From IMG/VR virus record IMGVR_UViG_3300009194_000017, positions 1 through 46,124 of that record: a stretch of DNA of 46,124 bases; one strand, 5' to 3'. Within the stretch, counting starts at the first letter, position 1. The number at the start of each line of letters is the position of its first letter. The stretch is from a virus. This document shows, piece by piece, positions 29,454 to 38,674 of the stretch. The position numbers and the translations under genes are program-made. The notes under the pieces are model-generated. The model made no database searches. It was not told the origin of the DNA and saw nothing but the letters and a program-made list of their open reading frames with translations.

Positions 29454-30311
29454 TTATTCGTCCTCAGTACGAGTGGAAGGAAAGGCACGTTCATCGCCAG
29501 GCCAAATGATACGGACTGCGCCATTAGCCCCTGGCGATCCGGGGCGTAGATAAGGAGGGTCTTGGTAGATGGAGTACCACCCACCGCCACCACCGCCGCC
29601 GTATCGCATCCCGGTCGCACCACTACCGCCGCCGCCATTGCCACCAGCTGCGCGCGCTGCGCTGGTGCCCCCAGCGCCATTGCCCCCCATACCAAGCAGG
29701 CTAACGCCGCCGCCATTGCCACCTTTGTAATGGAAGCTGGAGTCATAGTTGGAGCCACCGCCACCGCCGCCACCGCCGCCGCCGAGGCCGGCCTCACCAG
29801 ATTCGGCTACGACCGCCGAGCTATTGGATGTCGCTGGGCTGCCACCCTTGCCGCCCTTGCCGGTATAACCACCTGCGCCCCCACCGCCGCCACCGCCATA
29901 ATAAGAGGAGCTGTAATAACCACCATCACCACCAGGCCCGCCTTGCCCCACGACTGGCCGACCGCTATTGGTTGACCACGCGGTCCCCGTTTCAATCAGT
30001 GTCACCCCGTCGAGAACTACCTTTGTATTGCCGCCTACCGACGCACCTAATTGATCTGGCCCCGCTGGGCCACCAGCCCCTACTTCGATAGTCAGGACTT
30101 GTCCCGCCTCTACAGTGATATTGTTGGCGTAGGCCAACGACCCACCGGACCCACCGGCACCCCCTCTGCCGGAGGTTCCGCCACCGCCGCCCCCACCAAC
30201 GCCAACCAGGGAAATAGACTTAACGCCCGCAGGAACCTCCCAGGAAGTGCTTGAAGTAAAAACTTCTTGACCTATGGCCTTACCACTCCCCATTAACATT
30301 GCTTCAATCAT
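29454..30311 (-). CDS. Glycine-rich tail fibre tip (adhesin-like) protein
   Basis: 285 residues from MIEAMLMGSG (30311, ATGA overlap). It opens with a beta motif (EVFTSSTSWEVPAGVKSISL) typical of fibre tip proteins and continues as a long Gly-rich region with runs of four to nine Gly, consistent with a polyglycine-II sandwich as in phage adhesins such as S16 gp38. The ending GSPGANGAVRIIWPGDERAF is characteristic. It probably contacts the host receptor. Very GC-rich. Confidence 0.85.
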   Translation of the reverse strand: MIEAMLMGSGKAIGQEVFTSSTSWEVPAGVKSISLVGVGGGGGGGTSGRGGAGGSGGSLAYANNITVEAGQVLTIEVGAGGPAGPDQLGASVGGNTKVVLDGVTLIETGTAWSTNSGRPVVGQGGPGGDGGYYSSSYYGGGGGGGAGGYTGKGGKGGSPATSNSSAVVAESGEAGLGGGGGGGGGGSNYDSSFHYKGGNGGGVSLLGMGGNGAGGTSAARAAGGNGGGGSGATGMRYGGGGGGGWYSIYQDPPYLRPGSPGANGAVRIIWPGDERAFPSTRTEDE

Positions 30312-31102
30312 GACAGCGCCCCCAGCGATCCAATCCATTCTTCGCCTGTCCAGAACAGCACGACCGTTGCTTTTGTGCCGTCCAGTGTCGGCGCTTGGCC
30401 ATCGGCCCAGTTAATTTCCGATGGCCAAGTGATCGTGCGATTTGCCAGCAGGCTGTTGTAGAGATGCACCACCACCGTCATGGCTCTCCCCGACCCCGGC
30501 GCATTGATAAACGAGATAGTGCGGTCGCTTGTCGCGGAAATGCGAAACACCTGACTGGAGGCCAAGTTGAGCGAGGCAGTGGTAAAGCCGCTGGCGAGGT
30601 CGTAGCGGCCCACCTGAAACGATGCGGCCGTAAGATCGAAACCCGCCATATCTATCGCGCCAGTTGCAGTACCCTGTAGCTTTGTTACGTTTGACCAGTC
30701 AGCAGTTACCCCTGGCTCTGAAGCAGTAACGTCGGCCAGATCATTAAGCAGGTTCCAATAAACGCCACCGTGTAATACGCTAGACGGTACGCTTATCGAA
30801 CCAGTTAATGACGACCAAGAGCCTCTAAAGTTCGCGGCCGATTGAGATATGCCGGCGCTTTGCGCAGCATCTGTCGCGCTATTGGCCGCCGCCGTGGCAC
30901 TAGATTCAGCCTCCCCGGCCAGCGTCTCCACCTCGGTAAAGACTACATCCGCCCAATCAACACTGTCTTGCAGCGTGGTTGTCAGATTTGGATACCACTG
31001 TACTAACGAATTCATTTTCGTATTAAAACTTTCAGGATTTTCGTTCCTAAAAGGTAACTCTGCAGGCGGCTGGCTAATTGCTGGTTTTGGAGGTATTGCC
31101 AT
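30308..31102 (-). CDS. Tail fibre protein
   Basis: 264 residues. The N-terminal half has an Ala/Ser-rich helical stretch (AESSATAAANSATDAAQSAG) typical of phage fibre shafts; the C-terminal half is beta-rich (SQVFRISATSDRTISFINAP, then TWPSEINWADGQAPTLDGTK) like fibre head domains. GC content rises within the gene, from AT-rich at the N-terminus to GC-rich at the C-terminus, as in recombinant fibre genes where the conserved base keeps the tail-binding part. Confidence 0.82.
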   Translation of the reverse strand: MAIPPKPAISQPPAELPFRNENPESFNTKMNSLVQWYPNLTTTLQDSVDWADVVFTEVETLAGEAESSATAAANSATDAAQSAGISQSAANFRGSWSSLTGSISVPSSVLHGGVYWNLLNDLADVTASEPGVTADWSNVTKLQGTATGAIDMAGFDLTAASFQVGRYDLASGFTTASLNLASSQVFRISATSDRTISFINAPGSGRAMTVVVHLYNSLLANRTITWPSEINWADGQAPTLDGTKATVVLFWTGEEWIGSLGALS

Positions 31103-31103
31103 G

Positions 31104-31988
31104 TTAAAATTCCTCTACTTGTAGTGACAATTCAGATATTGACGGATTTGAGATGCCTTGCACAGCTCCTCTATAAACGCCGAATGTGATAGAGCTTCGA
31201 TATTTGTCAGAGTCACCAATATACAAAGTTGGCTCAGCGGCAACATTCTCAAGCTGGTCAACTACGAAGTCTACTAGAGAACTCTCTACACTGACTTCAT
31301 AGTCTACGGTCTTAATGACTCGACGTTTAACAAGTTCCAAATTGCCAAATTGGTCTCGCTCTTTGTTACTATAATCCAAGATTTCAACGCTTGTACCGTA
31401 ATTTGTAACGCCTAAGTCTTTGTTTGGCCCAACAACGAGTCGACCACAACTTACAGGATCACCTGCACTAGACGCGGCTATGGTTATATTTATCGTTGCA
31501 TTAGGATATGGTGGAATGCCTTCAAAGACAGCGGCCTTAACGACACTGTAAGGTTCAAAGTGCCAGTTCCAAAAATCTGAGACACCGGCGCTCATTAGCT
31601 CTTTAGTTTCCTGGTGAACTACACCTTCAACGTCGTCCGTTACAGTTATTGACACAGTGGTGCCAACGACGTTGAGTACGGCCAACGTTGAAAACAGCGA
31701 TCCAGGTTTAATGTCAACACTGATTTGATCAGTTGAAGTTGATATACTATCGCGGCCTTCAGTGAACATCCGCCAGATATTTGAGTAGCCAACTTTCAGC
31801 CAGTCTTGAGCAGTATCTTTACTTGGCTCAGAAGTAACGCTGTCTTTTAAAGCCTCCCATACAAGGCGGTTGTGTACAACTCGATCGCCGGTGTTATATG
31901 TGCCGGATGCCCAGTCAGATTCGACATTAGCTACGTCGGTGCTGACCAGCTTAGCGTCATCGATAATTATAGGTTCGACTAGCTTCAT
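31104..31988 (-). CDS. Minor tail (tail tip) protein
   Basis: 294 residues. N-terminal carbohydrate-binding-like segment (SDWASGTYNTGDRVVHNRLV) then FTEGRDSISTSTDQ, a beta-rich middle (EGIPPYPNATINITI, CGRLVVGPNKDLGVTNYG) and IDYSNKERDQFG-like LDYSNKERDQFGNLELVKRR. This combination is common in a tail protein of Pseudomonas and related phages, encoded just after the tape measure gene. It likely forms the distal tail part that holds the fibre. ATGA overlap with the tape measure gene. Confidence 0.8.
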   Translation of the reverse strand: MKLVEPIIIDDAKLVSTDVANVESDWASGTYNTGDRVVHNRLVWEALKDSVTSEPSKDTAQDWLKVGYSNIWRMFTEGRDSISTSTDQISVDIKPGSLFSTLAVLNVVGTTVSITVTDDVEGVVHQETKELMSAGVSDFWNWHFEPYSVVKAAVFEGIPPYPNATINITIAASSAGDPVSCGRLVVGPNKDLGVTNYGTSVEILDYSNKERDQFGNLELVKRRVIKTVDYEVSVESSLVDFVVDQLENVAAEPTLYIGDSDKYRSSITFGVYRGAVQGISNPSISELSLQVEEF

Positions 31989-34900
31989 ACAAAGTTCCTC
32001 GCTTCAGGCATGCCAGTCTGATCCCATCGTTGTAACAGTTCACGCTGCTTTTCATTAGACTTTACAATGGCCCTATTAGCTGCTTTAAGATCTTCGCGTA
32101 GTGATCTAATTTCAGCAGATGTTTTCGATCCACTGCTCAAGGCGTTCATCAAGTCTTCATGACTTACCACTTTTGAAGGGCCAGTCATTTCGATCTCGGC
32201 GCCACGCTCACCGACCATGCGAAGGCCACCGTCATGTAAACCGCCGTTTGCGTAGCCGCTAATCTCGCCATTAGCTGTTGCGGCTTTTCTAATCTCATCC
32301 TCAAGAGCACTTGGAGTTACGTAACCCTTATTAAGCGCATCGCTCCAAAATGCCCGACCTTCAGGGTCAACATCCCGGCCAAGAACATTTTCGTAAGCTC
32401 TATCGAGCATAGACTGACGGCCTTGTTCGGCTCGACTAGTATTAGATGCGCTGATAGAACTATTAAGAGATGACATAATCGATGATAGATTACTAATAGC
32501 TTCGCGCACGGTCATTACGCTGCTGTTAACACCGTTAATCGCATCAATCTGAGCTTGCTCACGTGCGATTATCGCATCCAGCCTTGCGATCTCGGAGTTA
32601 TACTGCTCACGAATCATTTCCGTCTGTTTCTGCAAACTTTGCAGAGACTTTTCAGCTGTAGTCAGCTGACGACCACCTTCACGCTCAAGCTCTTCAAGGA
32701 TATTAAGAGTTTTACCTTGCTCACGCTCATACGCAACTCGAGTCTCGTATTGAGAATCATCTATCTGAGATGCTATTTCCGCAGCTTCGCCCGTACCAGT
32801 TAGATCTTTAGTTCTCAGCGCATCTTGAATAGTTTGCAGCGCATCGAAGCGGCGAATGTCTTGGATTGGGTCATAAGAGTTGCGCATACCAGATGCGGCA
32901 GACTCAATCGCATTCATTTCCTCTTTAATCGCTTGTAAACCTTCTCTAGCCGCGTCAATTGCAAGCTGATTAGCTTCAAGTCGAGCTTCCATAACCTTTT
33001 TGGCCGCTTCTTTTTCTGCGTCCACGGCCTTTTGAAGCTCATTCATAGCATTACTTAGAAGCTCATCATTTCGATCTTCTAGATACGTATAATACTCGTC
33101 CGCCGCGTCTTGCAACCGCAACAGTGTGGCTATATTATCACGTCCAGCATACGTATGACGATTTTGAATTGCTACCAACTCAGCAAAACCTTCGCGTGTC
33201 TCTGGTAGCGGCAGATCACCCATAGCTTCTGCCAGTCTTCTGCTGTTGTTTTTAAACTGCTCTTCTTCAGACAAGAAGTTGCCTTCGAATTCTGTAATAG
33301 CGTTAGTAAAGTTTTCAAGACCACCCATTAACTCAGCCATGAAATTCGCTGCATGAGCTTCGTATCTAGCATTCTCACGCTCAGCGGTTAGACCAAGTGA
33401 GATTATGGCTTCACGCATCACAGCTACTTGAGTTGACGCTCTAGCAAGAGTCTCGCCCATGCCTTCGCCCGCACGTTGCAATTCTGCGAGGAACGGTACG
33501 ACAGCGTCGGCCAAGTCATCGAAGATAGTGCCAAATACGGCAGCTATCTCTTCTTCCTTCTCTTCAGCATCTAGCCCTTTTAGACTAATCTTTTGTGTCT
33601 CTATTACAAACTGGTCTAAACGAGCCTGTATATCGTTTGGCAATACGCCCAAGACCTCTGCACCAGCTACGACGCTATCTTTAATGGAGCTGAACACTAG
33701 GCTAAATTGTTTCGCTGTTTGCTTTGGAAGATTTTGAAACTCATCCCACTTTTTATCTGATCCAAACCATCCGCCGTCTTCTTCAATGGTCGCGTAAGCT
33801 CTAATAAGACTGCCGTCAATTGCATCCTGTAAAGAGCCAGCGATAATTTGGACACCTCGATCTTTAACGTCTCGGTCGCCACCAACGATAGATCCAAACG
33901 CGCCAGATACCCAACCTAAAAGCATGTTAGCTAATGGGTCAAAGTTAAAGCCTAGACCATCGCCTATTTCGCCCATTATTTTTTGCAGTGGCTTTACGCC
34001 AGTCATAGTAAGAATTTCGTCTTCGAAATTCCTAAGGCCTAGCACGCCGCCTCCTTGACCAAGTGGTCCAACGTCGCCAATACCATTACGCGCAATCAAC
34101 GTGGATGCCCCGCCAATCCCTGCCTGAACGCGCTCAAGAGCCCTCAACATGCCAGTGTTAATGTTTACGAGCTTTTCGTTGGTCTCGGCAATAATATCTG
34201 TAGCATTGGCGATTGACTCAGATTTAGCCATTGGATCGCCAAGAACAGAGCCGGTGCCCTGAGTCTCTTGACGACTTTCAGATATTGACTGACCGCCACT
34301 GCCTAGAGAGCCAATCGATACGCCAAGACTTGCGACAGCTGCGGCCATTGCGGCCATACGAGGAATCGCCGTGTACGGATCGCCCATACCCTGGTTAAGC
34401 ACAGCGCCGATTGCTTGCACAACGTTAAGCGCTTGCATTGCCACGGCCATTTTCTTGTATGACTCAGAACCTTGCTCTTGAGTGTCTTGCAGGTGGCCTA
34501 CAGTTTCTTGAGCCATGCCGGCGAACTCGCCCATAGCGCCGCCGACTTTTTGCCAGCGAGTTTGAACCGTTTCGCCGGCTTCATCGCCCTTCTCGCCTAG
34601 CATTGTGAGCTTATTGATAAGCTTATCAGCTTCTTCTTCTCCGATAATACCTAGGTGGACGGCCATTTGAATATCCGCCACCATATCAGAGAAATCCATC
34701 ATATCTTGATAGACTGGATCGATCTTTGCCTTGATAGAGTCAAGAGCTTGCTCGGCTTCACTACGAGCGTATTTCCAGTGGTTTGCGAATTCTTCTACTG
34801 ATGACGAATCGCCTTCACCGTCTCCACCTAAGGTGCTAATGAATTCTTTATCAGATCTAGCGGCCTCTTGCAGTTCTTTTCGCATTTTCTTATACGCTTC

Positions 34901-36586
34901 GAACTGGTCTTTGCCTAACCCTAGTCGCTCTTCAATGCTTTCAGCTGTTTCACCATCACTTTTACCGATCGCGTCATATAGATCATCGTAGATACCTTTT
35001 ATAGATTCTAGCTTGTCACGATGGACCTTTTCCAAATTATCTAGCTCAGTCTGGATCTCGTCTGACTCGAGATTATCGGCCAATCCGCTCAGCAAATTAT
35101 TGCTGGTGTCGATGTCGATATTGAAAAAGTCTAGCACGCCCTTTCCAAGACCGTCCAAAAATCTCAGAAATTGCGCAATTTTATTTTTGGCATACTCAAA
35201 AGGTTTATTAAACGCTAGTTTAATCCTTAAGCCCATTTCTTCAAAGATCTGCATGACTTTAGTAGCCGTGTAGGTCAGCGCTAAAGCTATCCGGTTGCCT
35301 ACCTTTTTAACTACGTCGTATTCGTCATACAGCCACGACCCAATGGAATAGCCTACAAACGCTGCAGCACCAAGAGATAAAGCAGCCGTGACACCGGCAA
35401 CGGCTAATCCCAAGCCTTTAACAGCTTTGGAGGCTGTTTTAGCCTGCGCGACCATAATAGCCTGCTGGGCATTGTACAGCTTGTAAGCTGCTATAGACCC
35501 AAATACTACGCCAGCTGTTGCTTCAACCTCATTTCTATGCTCTGCAAGGAAAACAATTGTACGCCCGATCCATGCGGCGAAGTCGATAAACGCTTGGGTT
35601 ACGGTTATTACAGCGTTGAAAAATCTCTCGATATCTTCTGGTTGTATGCTTTCTACAAAGTCATACATATCCAGTGCTACCCCGGCTACTTGCTCGCCGA
35701 AAATAGCAAAATAGTCAGATGCGCTGTCTATCTTCTGCACGATAGCTGTGATCAGTTTTGCTATAGCAAAACCGGCCTCATTTTGAGACATTTCGATCAT
35801 TGACTCAGTGATCACGTTTTTGAAACGGTTGATACTAGCCTGAATTGACTTTGTAGACAGCTCTACAGCCGGTCCAAAGCGTTCAATGATGAAGCCAGAC
35901 CATTGAGACGCAAATTCTTCTGCTGATATAAGACCTTTCTGCATCTTATCCATCATTTCAGATACTGTGTAGCCCATTGCTTCAGCAGCGAGCGTAATGG
36001 CGCCTGGAACGTGCTCACCAAGTTGCTGTTTCAATTCTTCCATCATGAGCTGGCCTTTACTCATGATTTGGATCATTACGTTAAACACACGCTCTGTGTT
36101 GTATTCTGGCATGTGCAACACAGAGCTTAAGATAACTGTGGATTGGAAGAGCTCTTCGTTATACGCACGAAGATGATCGAAATCCATGGACGCTTTAAGT
36201 TTTGCGTAACCTTTCGTAATCGAGTTTAAAGGCACCGCGTAAGCTTGAGCGGTATCTTTCAAGTATTCAAATGATTCGCCAGCCTTTTCTAAGTCATTTG
36301 TCACAGTGAACATCTGCGACTTGAATGTTGTTACAACTTTATCAGCTTCTATGAGCTGTTTAATAAATCCAGATAGGAATCTTACAGGTTGTGCGCTTAT
36401 AAGCAGGGCCTGCATTCTGCTAAAGTTACGTGAGAAAGACTGGATGGCCTTTTGACTATCGCCAAGTTTACGATTTACTTGACCTGTAGCAGTCTCAATA
36501 CTGCGCAAAGATCGAACAACACTAGAGGCACCTGAACGAGCCTTAGTGGGATCGATTACAATGTATATGACTCTTTCTTCAGCCAT
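31985..36586 (-). CDS. Tape measure protein
   Basis: 1533 residues, by far the longest gene. N-terminal helical region (RSLRSIETATGQVNRKLGDS), tape-measure core about 100-260 (VFNVMIQIMSKGQLMMEELK, EHVPGAITLAAEAMG), hydrophobic segments at about 385-415 (GLGLAVAGVTAALSLGAAAF), long coiled coils around 1180-1330, and a DUF4214-like motif at about 1390-1435 (YENVLGRDVDPEGRAFWSDA). The end (GLRMVGERGAEIEMTGPSKV) is typical. It sets tail length and is ejected into the host; at about 0.15 nm per residue it predicts a tail of roughly 230 nm. Confidence 0.95.
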   Translation of the reverse strand: MAEERVIYIVIDPTKARSGASSVVRSLRSIETATGQVNRKLGDSQKAIQSFSRNFSRMQALLISAQPVRFLSGFIKQLIEADKVVTTFKSQMFTVTNDLEKAGESFEYLKDTAQAYAVPLNSITKGYAKLKASMDFDHLRAYNEELFQSTVILSSVLHMPEYNTERVFNVMIQIMSKGQLMMEELKQQLGEHVPGAITLAAEAMGYTVSEMMDKMQKGLISAEEFASQWSGFIIERFGPAVELSTKSIQASINRFKNVITESMIEMSQNEAGFAIAKLITAIVQKIDSASDYFAIFGEQVAGVALDMYDFVESIQPEDIERFFNAVITVTQAFIDFAAWIGRTIVFLAEHRNEVEATAGVVFGSIAAYKLYNAQQAIMVAQAKTASKAVKGLGLAVAGVTAALSLGAAAFVGYSIGSWLYDEYDVVKKVGNRIALALTYTATKVMQIFEEMGLRIKLAFNKPFEYAKNKIAQFLRFLDGLGKGVLDFFNIDIDTSNNLLSGLADNLESDEIQTELDNLEKVHRDKLESIKGIYDDLYDAIGKSDGETAESIEERLGLGKDQFEAYKKMRKELQEAARSDKEFISTLGGDGEGDSSSVEEFANHWKYARSEAEQALDSIKAKIDPVYQDMMDFSDMVADIQMAVHLGIIGEEEADKLINKLTMLGEKGDEAGETVQTRWQKVGGAMGEFAGMAQETVGHLQDTQEQGSESYKKMAVAMQALNVVQAIGAVLNQGMGDPYTAIPRMAAMAAAVASLGVSIGSLGSGGQSISESRQETQGTGSVLGDPMAKSESIANATDIIAETNEKLVNINTGMLRALERVQAGIGGASTLIARNGIGDVGPLGQGGGVLGLRNFEDEILTMTGVKPLQKIMGEIGDGLGFNFDPLANMLLGWVSGAFGSIVGGDRDVKDRGVQIIAGSLQDAIDGSLIRAYATIEEDGGWFGSDKKWDEFQNLPKQTAKQFSLVFSSIKDSVVAGAEVLGVLPNDIQARLDQFVIETQKISLKGLDAEEKEEEIAAVFGTIFDDLADAVVPFLAELQRAGEGMGETLARASTQVAVMREAIISLGLTAERENARYEAHAANFMAELMGGLENFTNAITEFEGNFLSEEEQFKNNSRRLAEAMGDLPLPETREGFAELVAIQNRHTYAGRDNIATLLRLQDAADEYYTYLEDRNDELLSNAMNELQKAVDAEKEAAKKVMEARLEANQLAIDAAREGLQAIKEEMNAIESAASGMRNSYDPIQDIRRFDALQTIQDALRTKDLTGTGEAAEIASQIDDSQYETRVAYEREQGKTLNILEELEREGGRQLTTAEKSLQSLQKQTEMIREQYNSEIARLDAIIAREQAQIDAINGVNSSVMTVREAISNLSSIMSSLNSSISASNTSRAEQGRQSMLDRAYENVLGRDVDPEGRAFWSDALNKGYVTPSALEDEIRKAATANGEISGYANGGLHDGGLRMVGERGAEIEMTGPSKVVSHEDLMNALSSGSKTSAEIRSLREDLKAANRAIVKSNEKQRELLQRWDQTGMPEARNFV

Positions 36587-36897
36587 TATGCCACCTGACT
36601 AAAATTGTCGATCTTTGAGCTGTGTTTAACGATTTCGATCAGTAATTCAGGGCGTTCATTAAATACTTGATATAGATAGACTCGATTGAATTCGAGTTGT
36701 TGACCATCAGGATCAAATACGTCATGCCAACCGGTAATGACTTCTTCGCAAATAAAATCGACGAAGTTTTCATCGATCTCTAAATCTGTAGCTTGACGAT
36801 ATAGCTTCAAGCCATAGTCTTTGGCTTTAACAATTAGATCTGGGTCAAACAGGTATTTGCAAAAGATCTTAGAATTACTGAGTTTAACTTCGCTCAT
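36586..36897 (-). CDS. Small tail protein, possible tail assembly chaperone
   Basis: 103 residues just upstream of the tape measure gene (TAATG overlap). The segment ICEEVITGWHDVFDPDGQQL, then FNRVYLYQVFNERPELLIEI has the W-x-D/G, DG and helical pattern of siphophage tail assembly chaperones that sit before tape measure genes. A second chaperone-like gene with a frameshift lies at 43821-44698. I cannot tell which one serves the tape measure protein. Confidence 0.6.
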   Translation of the reverse strand: MSEVKLSNSKIFCKYLFDPDLIVKAKDYGLKLYRQATDLEIDENFVDFICEEVITGWHDVFDPDGQQLEFNRVYLYQVFNERPELLIEIVKHSSKIDNFSQVA

Positions 36898-37307
36898 AGT
36901 GGAGCCTTAAATCTTGTTATAACAGACTTTGAAATCCAGTTTGGATCCGTAACAGTCTCGCCCGTAATCATTTGAGCATGATCGACAACTTGAGCTGCTT
37001 GAAACTTCAGTCCAGATGGCATTTTGACGTTGTCAAAAATAGACGCGCAAATATCCGTGAGCTCTAACAAACGACCTACGCCTTCCCCACGTCTAGCGTA
37101 TACTTCAACAGCGACGTGACCAGTCAGTAGCTTGTTTGGAATCTGGCCATGACTAAAATTAGAGGAGTCATCATTAAAGACTTGAATCCTCACGAATTCA
37201 TTTAAGTCCTTTACTTGGAGTTTAATACCTTCTTGCTCTATCTCTGTTTCCACCCAGTTATCTAGAAACAAGTTGACACAGGTTTTGTAGACTTCTAAAT
37301 ACGTCAT
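36894..37307 (-). CDS. Tail terminator protein (DUF4128-like)
   Basis: 137 residues, beta-rich: RIQVFNDDSSNFSHGQIPNK, then TGHVAVEVYARRGEGVGRLL and a helix DICASIFDN, the pattern of gpU/DUF4128 tail terminators. It caps the tail tube and joins it to the neck. Overlaps both neighbours by 4 nt. Confidence 0.75.
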   Translation of the reverse strand: MTYLEVYKTCVNLFLDNWVETEIEQEGIKLQVKDLNEFVRIQVFNDDSSNFSHGQIPNKLLTGHVAVEVYARRGEGVGRLLELTDICASIFDNVKMPSGLKFQAAQVVDHAQMITGETVTDPNWISKSVITRFKAPL

Positions 37308-37672
37308 AGAACTGCTCCAACAGCTCTATGAGCAACGTGATGAGCCGGATTTGTTGGACTACCATACTCAACAAAGTGACCGTATGGCGCACCATTAGTA
37401 ACAAAGACTTTATCCATTGCACGCCCTGCAACAGTGAAGGATGGCGCGGTAGGCGCGGGTACGCTATTTGGTTGAGAGCTGGTGTTATTGAAGGTAAAGC
37501 TTAGACCGCCAATAGATATTTGCCAAGAAGCTCTATATCGACCGGAAAATACCGGTGACAGATCGACAGCCTTTTCCCAGACTTTAACAGCTAGTTCGCC
37601 CTTTTCAGAATTTATAGCTTTGTCTATAAACTCCTTGGTATCATCGATTTCTGGGTTAAACGATGCAAACAT
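37304..37672 (-). CDS. HK97 gp10-like neck/tail completion protein
   Basis: 122 residues: KVWEKAVDLSPVFSGRYRAS followed by W and a Gly/Asn-rich beta part, and a C-terminus with GAPYGHFVEYGSPTNPAHHV, all features of HK97 gp10-type neck proteins. Its ribosome binding site AGGAG (8 nt before the ATG) is part of the 3' arm of hairpin element copy 6, so its translation may depend on that structure. Confidence 0.82.
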   Translation of the reverse strand: MFASFNPEIDDTKEFIDKAINSEKGELAVKVWEKAVDLSPVFSGRYRASWQISIGGLSFTFNNTSSQPNSVPAPTAPSFTVAGRAMDKVFVTNGAPYGHFVEYGSPTNPAHHVAHRAVGAVL

Positions 37673-37677
37673 AGCAA

Positions 37678-37760
37678 ACGCTCCTAATATTAACTTATTT
37701 TAGCTATGTTACCCTACGGGCTGGCCTAGTTAAAACTTAATGTGAGCGCTTTCAGAGCGT
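37678..37760 (-). repeat. Dispersed hairpin element, copy 6, overlapping a ribosome binding site
   Basis: Read leftward: core CCAGCCCGTAGGGTAACATAGC, with arms ACGCTCTGAA (37751-37760 region) and TTAGGAGCGT (37678-37687) that pair imperfectly (ACGCTC with GAGCGT, then mismatches, then AA with TT). The 3' arm contains the AGGAG of the gene starting at 37672. It is the only intergenic gap of note in the late head-tail gene string. Confidence 0.8.
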
Positions 37761-37765
37761 ACAAA

Positions 37766-38146
37766 TTATCTAGTAATTACAAAAGTATGTAGCGCTGCGC
37801 TTTCACCTACGTTAATTTTACGCAATTTGTCAGTTTTATAGCTTACTTCGCCTTCTGACAGCGTTAAAATCATTTCGTCAAATAAATCCACAGATTTTGA
37901 CAAATACCCAAATACATGGATTTTAGAAACAATTGAATCTGAATTTTCAGATGTCCTATATAGATCTTCGATGCTATCAAATACACATTTTACGTCTTGA
38001 TAATCTGAGATTGTATTTTCGTATTTTGCTGTATCTCGATTATAGACTTTGTCATATTTGACAAGCTTACCATGAACGATCGCATCAGGAATTACTTGCT
38101 CGATAGTTCCAAACGTTTCCTGAATCAAGCCATTAAGATCGATCAT
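37766..38146 (-). CDS. Head closure / neck protein
   Basis: 126 residues, beta-rich (GKLVKYDKVYNRDTAKYENT, KIHVFGYLSKSVDLFDEMIL). Position between the head adaptor and the HK97 gp10-like gene is that of head-closure proteins. Identification rests mainly on gene order. ATGA overlap with the adaptor gene. Confidence 0.65.
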   Translation of the reverse strand: MIDLNGLIQETFGTIEQVIPDAIVHGKLVKYDKVYNRDTAKYENTISDYQDVKCVFDSIEDLYRTSENSDSIVSKIHVFGYLSKSVDLFDEMILTLSEGEVSYKTDKLRKINVGESAALHTFVITR

Positions 38147-38652
38147 CTCAAAACCTTAGCGTTAAACGCTGCGCCAGATTTCTTGATATAGTAATCGCCA
38201 AAAATTGCTAAGCTAGAAAGATCAACGCCTTCAAAAAATCTCTCAGAGCTAGCTTGATCTAAATCCAAAGTAATTGGGCCGACCTTTACAGAGTCGACCT
38301 TTGAATTTGGCTTGGTCGTAGACCCATAAGTGAAAATGCTATATGCCAAATCGCATACAACTTCTTTCAATGCTTTTGGGATTACGTTATCTTGGATTCG
38401 CCTTCCAAACTTGTCATACTGCAACTGTTGGGGCCAATCCAAAGCTTGAAATTGGTCGGTTGACAAGCTGTACCAACTGAAAATAGAGTCAATTGTTCTG
38501 GTTGCCTCTATCAACGCTGCTTTACGAATCTCTTCGTCAGCTGTCAACCATGATTGGCGACCCACGGATTGCTCCATGTGAGCATTAGAAAAGGCGAGGC
38601 TGACGTAACTATTAGCAGAAGGGTCACCTGGAGAATCAACTAATGTTATCAT
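38143..38652 (-). CDS. Head-tail adaptor (DnaT-like) protein
   Basis: 169 residues: SANSYVSLAFSNAHMEQSVG, then RKAALIEATRTIDSIFSW and FQALDWPQQLQYDKFGRRI, KALKEVVCDLAYSIFT: the helical pattern of the phage DnaT-like/HK97 gp6-type adaptor family. It binds the portal and starts the neck. Confidence 0.82.
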   Translation of the reverse strand: MITLVDSPGDPSANSYVSLAFSNAHMEQSVGRQSWLTADEEIRKAALIEATRTIDSIFSWYSLSTDQFQALDWPQQLQYDKFGRRIQDNVIPKALKEVVCDLAYSIFTYGSTTKPNSKVDSVKVGPITLDLDQASSERFFEGVDLSSLAIFGDYYIKKSGAAFNAKVLR

Positions 38653-38674
38653 GTCGCCAACCTCGAAACCTTAA

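Noticed and set aside
29562-29975. Rightward frames opposite the glycine-rich fibre gene
   Set aside because: They are Ala/Thr/Pro/His shadows of Gly codons on the other strand, with no start signals.
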